Positions 17,502 through 26,073 of a DNA stretch of 64,000 bases are shown here, piece after piece. The notes beneath the pieces were generated by a model. The model searched no databases. It was not told the origin of the DNA and worked only from the letters and a program-made list of their open reading frames with translations. The stretch is from Stenotrophomonas maltophilia D457 (GTDB lineage Bacteria > Pseudomonadota > Gammaproteobacteria > Xanthomonadales > Xanthomonadaceae). Made by a program: the position numbers and the translations under genes. The stretch's first letter is position 1; the number at the start of each line of letters is the position of its first letter. Where the stretch lies: NCBI RefSeq assembly GCF_000284595.1, contig NC_017671.1, positions 2,389,001 through 2,453,000 of the forward strand, in the 5' to 3' direction.

Positions 17502-18278
17502 TCACCTGGCCGTAACGGTGCAGCGATCTGTCAGCGGCTGCGCCCAGGCCTGCTGCCATTCGCTGGCGGGGCGACCAGCCGCTGCGGCGATGAAGCGCAC
17601 CGTCACCTGTGGATAGGCACCGCGTTGATCGCGCAGGTTGCTGGTGCCACGGAACTCCAGCAGGCGCTGGTCAGCGCTGGCATATACCAGCGCAAGGCGT
17701 GGCGCGATGCCGCCGTACCAGGTGTCCAGGCTGACCTCGATCGACTGCGCATCGATCCCCTGCCAGCGCTGCGGGCCGATGCGCCTTACCTGTACCGGGA
17801 AGTAGCGCTGCCGCGCTGGAACCAGGAAGGGCAGGGTCACACGCTCGCCGCGCATGAGCGCCTGCCAATGCAGGCGCACCGCCGCGTCGAACCCTGCGTC
17901 GATGACCGCGCCGGTCGGCAGGTCGAGCTCGCGCTGCACCGGTGGGCTGCCGGCATCCTCCTTCCACGCGATCGAGACCCTGCCGCTGGCGGCCTCGACG
18001 TCGGCCTTCTGGCCGCTGCGCCGGTCCTCCAGGGTATAGCCGCGCGCCTGTGGGTCCGCGCTGGCCGGCAGGTGCTTGCGGGCGAAAGGCCGCCCGTCCG
18101 CGCATTGGTACAGCACCCAGCGCTCGGCACCCTCGGCCGCATCGCGTCGCCAGTGCACCTCGCGGTAGAGCAGGTCGCCGCGCGACGACGTTGCTACCCC
18201 CTCGATTCGCAGCCAGGGCGCGGCCAGCGCGACATGGGGCAGGCACAGCAGCAGCCAGGCGGTACGCATCGCGTTCAT
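17502..18278 (-). CDS. Exported protein of unknown function
   Basis: The 258-aa precursor has a clear signal peptide (MRTAWLLLCLPHVALA) and a mostly beta-rich mature part with no motif I recognise (for example LDTWYGGIAPRLALVYASADQRLLEF). It is predicted periplasmic. The ATG at 18278 is chosen; an ATG at 18302 would lengthen the N-region. It is transcribed divergently from the ECF sigma gene and precedes the desaturase operon in the same direction, so it may be under the same control. Function unknown. Confidence 0.65.
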   Translation of the reverse strand: MNAMRTAWLLLCLPHVALAAPWLRIEGVATSSRGDLLYREVHWRRDAAEGAERWVLYQCADGRPFARKHLPASADPQARGYTLEDRRSGQKADVEAASGRVSIAWKEDAGSPPVQRELDLPTGAVIDAGFDAAVRLHWQALMRGERVTLPFLVPARQRYFPVQVRRIGPQRWQGIDAQSIEVSLDTWYGGIAPRLALVYASADQRLLEFRGTSNLRDQRGAYPQVTVRFIAAAAGRPASEWQQAWAQPLTDRCTVTAR

Positions 18279-18319
18279 CCGGGAAAGGAGGGCTGAGGTC
18301 ATACGGCGGGGATGGGCGG

Positions 18320-18348
18320 TTGGATGCGTCCGCAGCGGCTGCATCCAA
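18320..18348. promoter_or_regulatory. Imperfect 29-bp palindrome between divergent genes
   Basis: TTGGATGC and GCATCCAA form perfect outer arms, and CCGC/GCGG form inner arms, in the divergent intergenic region between the exported protein (minus) and the ECF sigma gene (plus). The position suits an operator controlling both. It could also form an RNA hairpin in the leader of either transcript. No sigma-E-type -35/-10 pair could be assigned with confidence. Confidence 0.5.
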
Positions 18349-18403
18349 TCACGGCCCCTGCGCGTACAGAGGACAGACCTTCACCCGCCCGCCGCGAACG
18401 CCG

Positions 18404-19027
18404 ATGTACCCTGACGCCGCCAGCAACCCCCTCAACTTCGATACCGCACGCATCGTGTCCAGTTCCCAGCAGCCGAGCAGCGAGCCGACGAACTGGGCCG
18501 GTGACATGGACGGCGTGGCACGGCTTCGTGACCGCGACTGTTTCATGCGGATCTATGATTACTTCATGCCGCGGCTGTGCGTATACCTGCGGGGCCTGGG
18601 CGTGCCTGACGCGGTGGCCGAGGAACTGGCGCAGGAGAGCCTGCTGCGGCTATGGCTGCGCGCGGCCGACTTCGATCCCGCGCAGGGTGCGCTGAGCACG
18701 TGGCTGTATCGCATCGCCCGTAACCTGCACATTGACCGCATCCGCCGCGAGCGCAGCTGGATGCAGGTGCAGGCAGCCGTCGAGGACGCAGCAACCCTGG
18801 ATGTGATCGAACGCAGCAGCGCCGAACAGTTTGCCGACCAGGCCCGGCTGCGCCAGCGCATCAACGAACTGCCCGCCGTGCAGGCGCGCTTGGTGCGCAT
18901 GTCCTATTTCGAGGCCAAGAGCCACAGCGAGATCGCCGAGGCGATCGGCATGCCCTTGGGCACGGTCAAGTCGCATCTGCGGCGCGCGTTCCTGCAGCTG
19001 CAGGCCAAAGTGGGAGGTGCGCTGTGA
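18404..19027 (+). CDS. rpoE: ECF RNA polymerase sigma factor (RpoE/ChrR type)
   Basis: Up to 207 aa. Sigma region 2 is MRIYDYFMPRLCVYLRGLGV followed by AEELAQESLLRLWLRAADFD and LSTWLYRIARNLHIDRIRRE. Region 4 is LRQRINELPAVQARLVRMSY with EIAEAIGMPLGTVKSHLRRA. Pairing with a ChrR-type anti-sigma identifies it as the ECF11-like, singlet-oxygen-responsive class known from Rhodobacter. The ATG at 18404 gives an extended N-terminus; a GTG at 18455 is an equally plausible start. The stop overlaps the anti-sigma start. Likely targets are itself and the divergent lipid operon. Confidence 0.9.
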   Translation: MYPDAASNPLNFDTARIVSSSQQPSSEPTNWAGDMDGVARLRDRDCFMRIYDYFMPRLCVYLRGLGVPDAVAEELAQESLLRLWLRAADFDPAQGALSTWLYRIARNLHIDRIRRERSWMQVQAAVEDAATLDVIERSSAEQFADQARLRQRINELPAVQARLVRMSYFEAKSHSEIAEAIGMPLGTVKSHLRRAFLQLQAKVGGAL

Positions 19028-19698
19028 ACCCGCGCCACCACCTGCACGAATCGACGTTGATGAGCTATGCCGCAGGCGCGCTGCCCGCGCCACTGAGCGT
19101 GGTCGCTGGTACGCATCTGGAGCAGTGCCCGCACTGCCGCCAGCGCCTGCGCGAGGCCGAGGCGATCGGCTCGGTGCTGCTCGAGCAGACCCAGCCGCCC
19201 GCGCCTGATCCACGCCGCGAACAGCTGCGCGAGGCCATGCTGATGCAGCTGGCTGCGGAAATGCCGATTGCCATGGACCAGGCCGCGCGTCCCGTGCCGA
19301 AGGAGTGGCCCGAGGCCGACCCGGACCATCTGCCTGCCTCGCTGCACCCCTACTTCGGGGCATCGCTCAGTGGGTTGCGTTGGCGCTGGATGGCACCCGG
19401 CGTGCACTGCATCCGTGCCGAGCAGATGCCTTCGCTGATCATGCTGAGGATCGCCCCGGGCAAATGCCTGCCCATGCACAGCCATGGCCGCAGCGAGCTG
19501 ACCCAGATCCTGCGCGGTTCCTACAACGATGCGCTGGGGCTGTTCGCACCCGGCGACGTGGCGGACCTGGATGAAGACGTGGAGCATCAGCCGGTGACCG
19601 CGCCGGGGGTGCCGTGCATCTGCGTGTCGGCGCTGGATGCACCGCTGGTGTTCAGCGGGTGGCTGGCGCGCAAGATCCAGCGGTTCGTGAAACTCTAG
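19024..19698 (+). CDS. chrR: ChrR-type zinc anti-sigma factor with C-terminal cupin
   Basis: The 224-aa protein begins at a GTG overlapping the sigma stop. The N-terminal anti-sigma domain has the zinc ligands of the ZAS motif (Hx3-like site followed by HLEQCPHC). The C-terminal cupin domain keeps metal-binding residues in MHSHGRSELTQILRG. In Rhodobacter ChrR holds the sigma factor inactive through the N-terminal domain, and the cupin domain is needed for the singlet-oxygen response. Length and order match that family, so the same regulatory logic is expected. Confidence 0.92.
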   Translation: MNPRHHLHESTLMSYAAGALPAPLSVVAGTHLEQCPHCRQRLREAEAIGSVLLEQTQPPAPDPRREQLREAMLMQLAAEMPIAMDQAARPVPKEWPEADPDHLPASLHPYFGASLSGLRWRWMAPGVHCIRAEQMPSLIMLRIAPGKCLPMHSHGRSELTQILRGSYNDALGLFAPGDVADLDEDVEHQPVTAPGVPCICVSALDAPLVFSGWLARKIQRFVKL

Positions 19699-19711
19699 TG
19701 CGGCCCTGGCC

Positions 19712-20404
19712 ATGGCTCAGGCACGGACATTGCGGATTCTCCTGACCGGCGCTGCAGGCCTGGTGGGGCAGGGCGTTGCCCTGGCCTGCCAGCGTTCGCC
19801 GCAGGTTGCCGGCTTGACCGCGCTGGTGCGGCGCCCGGGCAGCCTGCGCGGACCCGGCAGCGAACGGGTGGTCCCGGACTTCCTGCACATCGACGCGCAG
19901 CGTGATGAACTGGCCGGGTACGACGCATGCTTCTACTGTGCCGGTGCGCCACCGGTTGGCACTGCCGAGGCCGAGTACCGGCGCGTGACCCTGGACACCA
20001 CACTGGCAGTGGCCCGCGCCTGGGCTGCGGTGAATCCGCAGGGGTCCTTCCTGTATGTCTCCGGCGCAGGCGCGGACCCGCAAAGCCGGCTGATGCCGCT
20101 GCGGGTGAAGGGCGAGACCGAGCGGGCGTTGCAGGCGCTGCCGCTGCGCGCGGTGATGCTGCGTCCGGGCGGGGTCCGGCCGGTGCCGGGGACAGGTACC
20201 CGGCATGCCCTGTTGAAACCCCTGTACTGGGGCGGCGCACCGTTGATGAAACTGGCCGGTGCGCTCTCGCCCTCGCTGATGACCAGCAACCTGGCGCTGG
20301 GCATGGCCATGATCGCCCTGGCCGGAAGAGAAAACCCGCCGGCCACGATCGAGTGCGCGGATATCAACCGGATCGCGGCAGGCATGCGCGATGCGTCCGC
20401 CTGA
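19712..20404 (+). CDS. NAD(P)-binding atypical SDR/epimerase-like protein
   Basis: The 230-aa protein has an N-terminal glycine motif (ILLTGAAGLVGQGVALAC), an acidic residue after beta-2, and SGAGADPQSRLMPLRVKGETE, where the Tyr-x3-Lys pair is replaced by an atypical R-x3-K-like arrangement. This matches atypical SDR proteins of the YbjT/oxidoreductase type. It lies 13 bases after chrR and could be part of the same transcript. The substrate is unknown. Confidence 0.7.
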   Translation: MAQARTLRILLTGAAGLVGQGVALACQRSPQVAGLTALVRRPGSLRGPGSERVVPDFLHIDAQRDELAGYDACFYCAGAPPVGTAEAEYRRVTLDTTLAVARAWAAVNPQGSFLYVSGAGADPQSRLMPLRVKGETERALQALPLRAVMLRPGGVRPVPGTGTRHALLKPLYWGGAPLMKLAGALSPSLMTSNLALGMAMIALAGRENPPATIECADINRIAAGMRDASA

Positions 20405-20406
20405 CC

Positions 20407-22806
20407 TCAGCGCGCCGCAGCCTCCAGCGCGGTGCGCACTGCCAGCGCAAGGTCACTGCGGGTAAATGGCTTTGGCAGCAGGGCGGCTGCACGCCCCTGC
20501 GCGCCAACCGCATCGTGGTCGCGTGGATAGCCTGACGTGAACAGGACCGCGATTGCCGGCCAGCGTTCACGCACCTCACGCACCAGCTCCCAGCCGGACA
20601 TGCCCGGCATCACCACGTCCGAGAACAGCAGGTCGACCTTGGTGTCCGGCCGTTCCAGCAGCCGCAACGCCGAGGGGCCGTCGTGCGCTTCCAGCACGCG
20701 GTAGCCCAGCAGGCGCAGCGCATCGACTGTATGCGCACGGACATCGTCGTTGTCCTCGGCCACCAGCACGGTTTCCTCGCGTGGCGAGTAGCCAGCCAGG
20801 CCCGTCTGCGGAACGCGAGCCTCGCTAGGCAGCGCCAGCGGCGAGCGCGGGAACATCATGGTGATGCTGGTACCGCCGCCTTCCACCGAATCGATCAGTA
20901 CGTGGCCGCCGGACTGCTTGACGAAGCCGTGCACCATCGACAGGCCGAGCCCGGTGCCGCGGCCGACCTGCTTGGTGGTGAAGAACGGCTCGAACACGCG
21001 CGCCAGGGTGGCCGCGTCCATGCCGTGGCCGTTGTCGCGCACCCGCAGCATCACGTACTCGCCGGGGGACGCATCCGGGAACAATGCGGCATAGTCGTGG
21101 TCGAGGTGGCTGTTGTCGACTTCGATCACCAGGCGGCCGCCGTGCGGCATCGCGTCGCGCGCATTGACCGCCAGGTTCAGCACCGAGGCTTCCAGTTGGC
21201 TGATGTCGATCTCCACGCACCAGATGTCCTCGGCGGTGCGGATGTCCAGTTGCACCAGTTCGCCCAGTGCCCGCTGCAGCATGTCCTGCATGTCCAGCAG
21301 GCACTCGTTGAGGTTGGCTGCCTGGCTGCGCAGCGGCTGGCGCCGGGCAAAGGCGAGCAGGCGCTGGGTGAGGCTGGCGGCACGGCCAACCCCCTTCAGG
21401 GCATTGTCCAGGGCACGGCTGGCCATCGCGCCGGCTTCGCCGGCCCGTTCGCTGAGCAGCATGGCGTGCTCGATGTTGCCCGAGATCACCGTCAGGATGT
21501 TGTTGAAATCATGCGCGATGCCGCCGGTGAGCTGGCCGACCGCCTCGATCTTCTGCGACTGGCGAAGCGCATGCTCGGCCTGCCGCCGCGCAGTAGTTTC
21601 CACCGCCTCCGATACCACGGCAGTGGCCACGCCGTCGGCGTCCAGCAGCGGGCGCAGCGAGACGTCGAAGCTGCGCCGGCCGGTGGGCAGTTCCAGCTCG
21701 AGGGAATGCAGCGAGTTGCGACCCTGCGCCGCCGCGGCGACGGCCTGGTCAACCACCGCGCCGACGCCGTCGGTGTTGGCGAACCACAGGGATTCGCCGA
21801 AGCGCTGGCCGACAATGTCCTTCTTGTCCGCCAGCACGGCGGCCAATGAAGCGTCATTGGCATCGACCACGCGCCCGGACAGATCCAGCAGCACCTGATG
21901 CTGGAAGCTGGATTCAAAGATTGCCTGCAGCCGCCGTTTGCTGGCCCGCAGTTCGGCGGTGCGCGCCTGCACCTGCTGCTCCAGGGCCTGGTTGTCCTCA
22001 CGCAGGGCCAGTTCGGCCTGCTTCAACACCGATACGTCGCTGCCCATGCAGATGTAGCCGGCCACGCTGCCATCGGCGGCATGCTCCGGCACGCAGTCCA
22101 TCTGCACGAATCGTGACTGGCCGCTGCGATGCACGAGCTCGACCTGGAAGCTGGTGCGCTCGCCCTGCAGCACGCGTTCCAGGCTGGGGAGGGCACGTTC
22201 GAAGGCGCTGATGCCGCTGACATCGCGGGCAAGGCGTCCCAGCAATTCGGCCTGGCTCACGCCATGCCAATCCAGGAACGCCTTGTTCGCGAAGCGGTAG
22301 CGGTGGTCCTTGTCGAGCCGGGCGATCAGCGCCGGAACGGCGTCGGTCACCTGCTGCAGCTGCGCCTGGCTCTCATTGAGCGCAGCCTGCGCCTGCACCA
22401 GCTGGTTGCGCTCGTGGGCTTCCTGCCGCGCGCGACGGATGGCATCCGGCAAGCGCTGCAGGCGCTGCTTCACCACATAGTCGCGTGCGCCGCGGGTCAA
22501 GGCCTGCACGGCCAGCTCTTCGGTCAGGGTGCCGGAGACGAAGATGAAAGGCGTGTGCGGGATGCGCTCGCGCGCCAGCGCAAGGGCGGCATCGCCATCG
22601 AATCCGGGCAGTACGTGGTCGGCCAGGATGATGTCGAAGGGGCGATTGTCGATCGCCTCGATGAACGCATTGCGGGTCCACAGCCGCTCGGCCTCGAAGT
22701 CGAGGCCTGCGCGCTGCAGCTGTGCGCTGATCAGCTCCGCGTCAAGCGCGCTGTCCTCCAGCATGAGGATGCGCAGGCGCTCACTGCGGCGCGATCCATC
22801 ACGCAT
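20407..22806 (-). CDS. Hybrid histidine kinase: REC-PAS-PAS-HisKA-HATPase-REC
   Basis: About 799 aa with no transmembrane segment. Receiver 1 (about 10-130, LMLEDSALDAEL, IILADHVLPGFDG) is followed by two PAS-like domains (about 145-260 and 290-400) joined by a coiled coil. HisKA has GGIAHDFNNILTVISGNIEH, HATPase has VLNLAVNARDAMPHGG, DNGHGMD and GTGLGLSMVHGFV, and a C-terminal receiver has VLVAEDNDDVRAH with LLFSDVVMPGMSG. It is the third gene of a coupled phytochrome operon and overlaps the response regulator upstream by 8 bases. It probably relays or amplifies the light signal; a DNA-binding output is not encoded nearby. Confidence 0.9.
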   Translation of the reverse strand: MRDGSRRSERLRILMLEDSALDAELISAQLQRAGLDFEAERLWTRNAFIEAIDNRPFDIILADHVLPGFDGDAALALARERIPHTPFIFVSGTLTEELAVQALTRGARDYVVKQRLQRLPDAIRRARQEAHERNQLVQAQAALNESQAQLQQVTDAVPALIARLDKDHRYRFANKAFLDWHGVSQAELLGRLARDVSGISAFERALPSLERVLQGERTSFQVELVHRSGQSRFVQMDCVPEHAADGSVAGYICMGSDVSVLKQAELALREDNQALEQQVQARTAELRASKRRLQAIFESSFQHQVLLDLSGRVVDANDASLAAVLADKKDIVGQRFGESLWFANTDGVGAVVDQAVAAAAQGRNSLHSLELELPTGRRSFDVSLRPLLDADGVATAVVSEAVETTARRQAEHALRQSQKIEAVGQLTGGIAHDFNNILTVISGNIEHAMLLSERAGEAGAMASRALDNALKGVGRAASLTQRLLAFARRQPLRSQAANLNECLLDMQDMLQRALGELVQLDIRTAEDIWCVEIDISQLEASVLNLAVNARDAMPHGGRLVIEVDNSHLDHDYAALFPDASPGEYVMLRVRDNGHGMDAATLARVFEPFFTTKQVGRGTGLGLSMVHGFVKQSGGHVLIDSVEGGGTSITMMFPRSPLALPSEARVPQTGLAGYSPREETVLVAEDNDDVRAHTVDALRLLGYRVLEAHDGPSALRLLERPDTKVDLLFSDVVMPGMSGWELVREVRERWPAIAVLFTSGYPRDHDAVGAQGRAAALLPKPFTRSDLALAVRTALEAAAR

Positions 22807-23266
22807 GGTGCTGCCCCGAACCGTTGGGCCGGTGCGGCGGTGGCTGGTTGGTGATGCCCCAGAACATGCCCAGCCCCTGGATGGCATCGAAGAATTCCTT
22901 GAAATCGACCGGCTTGACCACGAATGCATTGACGCCCAGTTCGTAGCTCCGCACCAGGTCCTGCTCCTCGCGCGAGGAGGTCAGCATCACGATCGGGGTG
23001 CTGCTCAGCTGCGCGTCGCCACGGACCTGTTCGAGCACTTCCAGGCCATTGACCTTGGGCAGCTTCAGGTCCAGCAGCACCACGACCGGGCCACCGTGCA
23101 TGGCGCCGGCGAACTTGCCTTCGCAGCGCAGGTAGTCCAGCGCCTCGGCGCCATCGCGCACGTGGATGACGTCGTTCAGCAGCTGGCAGCGTGACAACGC
23201 GGCCATCGTCAGCTCGGCGTCTTTGGGGCTGTCCTCGACCAGGAGGATCGGCCGCAGGTCCCTCAT
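22799..23266 (-). CDS. Single-domain response regulator (Rcp1/CheY-like) of the phytochrome operon
   Basis: A 155-aa receiver-only protein with ILLVEDSPKDAELTMAAL, the phospho-acceptor Asp in VVVLLDLKLPKVNGLE, and TSSREEQDLVRSYELGVNAFVVKPVDF. The family (Rcp1-type) classically accepts phosphate from a cognate bacteriophytochrome. The ATG at 23266 has AGGAG upstream and overlaps the bacteriophytochrome stop by 4 bases. Confidence 0.92.
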   Translation of the reverse strand: MRDLRPILLVEDSPKDAELTMAALSRCQLLNDVIHVRDGAEALDYLRCEGKFAGAMHGGPVVVLLDLKLPKVNGLEVLEQVRGDAQLSSTPIVMLTSSREEQDLVRSYELGVNAFVVKPVDFKEFFDAIQGLGMFWGITNQPPPHRPNGSGQHHA

Positions 23267-25503
23267 GGGTGATCTCCTGTGGAACGGGGTAGGGTGAAAT
23301 GGATCGTGGCGCCCTTGCCGGGTTCGCCCTCGGCCCAGGTGCGGCCGCCGTGGCGGCCGATGATGCGGCGCACATTGGCCAGGCCGATGCCGGTGCCTTC
23401 GAATTCCTCGACGTGATGCAGGCGCTGGAACACGCCGAACAGCTTGTCCACGTAGCGCATGTCGAAGCCGCAGCCGTTGTCGCGCACGAAGAAATGGTCT
23501 TCGTCGTCGTTGCGTTCGTGGCCGACCTCGATAACCGCCTGCTCGCGCTCGCGGGTGAACTTGATCGCGTTGCCCAGCAGGTTCTGCCAGACCAGGCGCA
23601 GCATGGTCGGATCGGCCTCGACTTCCGGCAGCGGCGCCAGCGTCCACTGCACCTCGCGGCCGGCATAGTCCAGGGCCAACGTCCTGCGTACGTCCTCGGC
23701 CAGCGCAGCCATGTCCAGCCGCACCCTGCCCACCGTCGAGCGGCCCATCTGCGAGAAGCTGAGCAGGTCATCCACCAACGTGCCGGCCGATTTCGCCGAT
23801 TCCACGATGGTGTCGAGGAAGCGGCGTTCGGTGTCGTTGAGGCGCTCGCCCGCAGAGCTGCCCAGCAGCTCCGAGTAGCCGACGATGTGGCGGAAGGGAG
23901 CGCGCAGGTCGTGGCTGACCGAATAGGAGAACGCTTCCAGTTCCTTGTTGCTGCGCACCAGCTGTTCGTTCAGCTCCGCCATTTCCTCGGCCTTGCGCAG
24001 CACGATGTCGACAATGGCGGTGCGCATTTCGTGCGCGGCATCGCAGTCGGCATCACTCCAGGGCAGGCTGCGCTGCTGCACGGTCTCCTTCCACGCCTCG
24101 AACGAGTTCCGCGGCGACAGGGCCACGCCGGGTGCCTCGGTCTTGCGCGGGTCGCCCCCCCAGCGCACGGTGCGCACGACCTCCGGCCGGAACCACATCA
24201 GGTAGCTGTGATGGAGCTGCGAGATCGACACCGCCAGCAGGCCACTGGCCACGTCGGTCAGGTGCGCGGCAGGCGACCAGTCGCCGGCGAGATGATCGGT
24301 GCAGTACATTTCCTGCCCGGCGTGCTGGTTGGCCAGCCAGTCGGCCAGGGCCAGCACCTCGCTGGGGGGCGGGCACTGCCCCACGCGCATGCAGTCCCCC
24401 TTGTGCACGATGGCCGCGCCGGCCGCGCCGGTCAGGGACAGCAGGCTGGCCTCATCGTGGCGCAGCGCCGCCATGAACTCTTCGTCCCCGGCCATGCGTG
24501 CCAGCAGCTTGACCAGCACCGAGCGACGGGCCACGCGTTCCTCGATCGCGCGCGCGCGCTCCTTCAGCGCGATCTGCAGCGACAGGATCTGGCCCATGAA
24601 CTCACAGGCCGTACGCACGTGGTACGGCAGGCGGCGCGGCTGCACCGCGTGGCAGGACACCAGGCCCCACAGCCGCCCTTCGTGCACCAGCGACACCGAC
24701 ATTGATGCCCCGGTGCCCATGTTGCGCATGTACTGCAGGTGCACCGGCGAGACGCTGCGCAGCACGGCCAGGCTCAGGTCGGTGGGAGGCGCGTCGCGAT
24801 GCGCTTCCGCGCGCAACAGCGGCGCAGGGGTGTAATCGCTGTCCGCAATCAGGCGCACCCGGTTGCGGCGGTACAGCTCACGCGCCTGGGCGGGGATGTC
24901 CGATTCGGGGAAGCGCAGGTCCAGATAGGACGGCAGCAGGCCGTTGCCGTCCTCGGCCACCACCGTGCCATTCCAGCCTGCATCGAACTGGTAGACCAGG
25001 GTGCGGTCGAAGCCGGTGAGGCGTCGCACATGCGCGGCGGCCAGCCTGCACAGGTCTTCCACCGTCGTGGCGGTCTCGATGCCGGACATCAGCTCGCGGA
25101 TCGCCGGGTACAGCTCTTCCAGCGAACCGGGCTGGCCCGGAACCGGCGCCTCCAGTTCAACCAGAAGGTCGGTTGCAGACCGGTGCACGAGCAGCTGGTG
25201 GCGGCCATGGCCATCCAGATGCACCGCGCCCACGTGTGCGCTGCTGCCGACCGTGGCCTGCTGCAACACCGCCTGGAACGGCGCCAGCACGCCACCCAGC
25301 ACCTCGGCGACGTGTTGCATCAATGGCTCGCCGAACTGCAGCAGCAGGGCGGGGTGGCTGATGGCGCGCTCACGCACCTGCAGCGAGTGCGGTTCCACCA
25401 CCAGAAGCACACCGTACGGCTGGATCGCGCCGGGGGTATGGATCGGTTCGCGCGCGCAACGCGACAGGGCAGCGTCGTGCGTGGGCTCAGCAGAAGGCAT
25501 CAA
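23263..25503 (-). CDS. bphP: Bacteriophytochrome histidine kinase
   Basis: The 746-aa protein has the canonical order PAS (about 20-115), GAF (about 140-305), PHY (about 320-505), HisKA and HATPase. Cys16 in SRCAREPIHTPGAIQPYG is the conserved biliverdin attachment residue; the GAF domain has FPESDIPAQARELYRRN and SPVHLQYMRNMGTGASMS. The phospho-acceptor His is in SYSVSHDLRAPFRHIVGYS and the ATP lid in GTGIGLANVRRII. It should sense red/far-red light and phosphorylate the adjacent single-domain regulator. No heme oxygenase (bphO) gene is adjacent, so biliverdin must come from elsewhere. Confidence 0.95.
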   Translation of the reverse strand: MMPSAEPTHDAALSRCAREPIHTPGAIQPYGVLLVVEPHSLQVRERAISHPALLLQFGEPLMQHVAEVLGGVLAPFQAVLQQATVGSSAHVGAVHLDGHGRHQLLVHRSATDLLVELEAPVPGQPGSLEELYPAIRELMSGIETATTVEDLCRLAAAHVRRLTGFDRTLVYQFDAGWNGTVVAEDGNGLLPSYLDLRFPESDIPAQARELYRRNRVRLIADSDYTPAPLLRAEAHRDAPPTDLSLAVLRSVSPVHLQYMRNMGTGASMSVSLVHEGRLWGLVSCHAVQPRRLPYHVRTACEFMGQILSLQIALKERARAIEERVARRSVLVKLLARMAGDEEFMAALRHDEASLLSLTGAAGAAIVHKGDCMRVGQCPPPSEVLALADWLANQHAGQEMYCTDHLAGDWSPAAHLTDVASGLLAVSISQLHHSYLMWFRPEVVRTVRWGGDPRKTEAPGVALSPRNSFEAWKETVQQRSLPWSDADCDAAHEMRTAIVDIVLRKAEEMAELNEQLVRSNKELEAFSYSVSHDLRAPFRHIVGYSELLGSSAGERLNDTERRFLDTIVESAKSAGTLVDDLLSFSQMGRSTVGRVRLDMAALAEDVRRTLALDYAGREVQWTLAPLPEVEADPTMLRLVWQNLLGNAIKFTREREQAVIEVGHERNDDEDHFFVRDNGCGFDMRYVDKLFGVFQRLHHVEEFEGTGIGLANVRRIIGRHGGRTWAEGEPGKGATIHFTLPRSTGDHP

Positions 25504-25763
25504 GGGCGGGACTCATGATTCGTGAAGGGCAGGAACGACCCAGCGGTGTATCCGGTAACCATGGATGGTGAAGCAAAAGAGCGTATCCGCCTACCTCCCT
25601 GTGCATGTGGCGTGTCCTCCCTCTGAAACTGAATTCTTCATACAAGCAGCGATGCGCATGCGGCAGGCGTCTCTGCCGGCTTCGCGGCCAGTGCATCTGC
25701 GCTGCACGCCGGCTCGACAGCGGCTGCCCTAGGGTGGCTCGACTTCCGTCGGATACCACGCCC

Positions 25764-26057
25764 GTGAACCTGCAGACCCTGCCTTCTACGCCGTACCGCA
25801 TGCTGGCTGACAGTTGCCAGTTCGAACTGCTGGATGTGGATGCACTGCAGGACCCCGCCAGTGGCCGGTTGCTGCACCTGTATTCGCTGGTGGCCCGTTG
25901 CCTGTCCTGCGAGACGGTGTTCAAGGCCGAAGAAGGACAAGGCCTGGTCAGCCATTCGTCGGCGCGTGTGGTGCGTTGCCCCACCGGCTGCGGGCAGCAG
26001 GCGTTCAAGCCGGCGCTGCTGAGGAACTGGCGCCCACAGGTCGTGGCCCAGGCGTAA
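25764..26057 (+). CDS. Small Cys-rich (possible zinc-ribbon) protein
   Basis: A 97-aa protein (85 aa if the ATG at 25800 is used) with CLSC and CPTGC pairs about 28 residues apart, which could bind a metal. No signal peptide or membrane segment. It is transcribed divergently from bphP and convergently with tspO. The family is not recognised. Confidence 0.5.
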   Translation: MNLQTLPSTPYRMLADSCQFELLDVDALQDPASGRLLHLYSLVARCLSCETVFKAEEGQGLVSHSSARVVRCPTGCGQQAFKPALLRNWRPQVVAQA

Positions 26058-26073
26058 GCGATGCGGCGCGCTA

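Noticed and set aside
23263..25503. Plus-strand frame of 468 codons opposite bphP
   Set aside because: Composition is His/Arg/Gly-rich without motifs; it is the shadow of the phytochrome gene.
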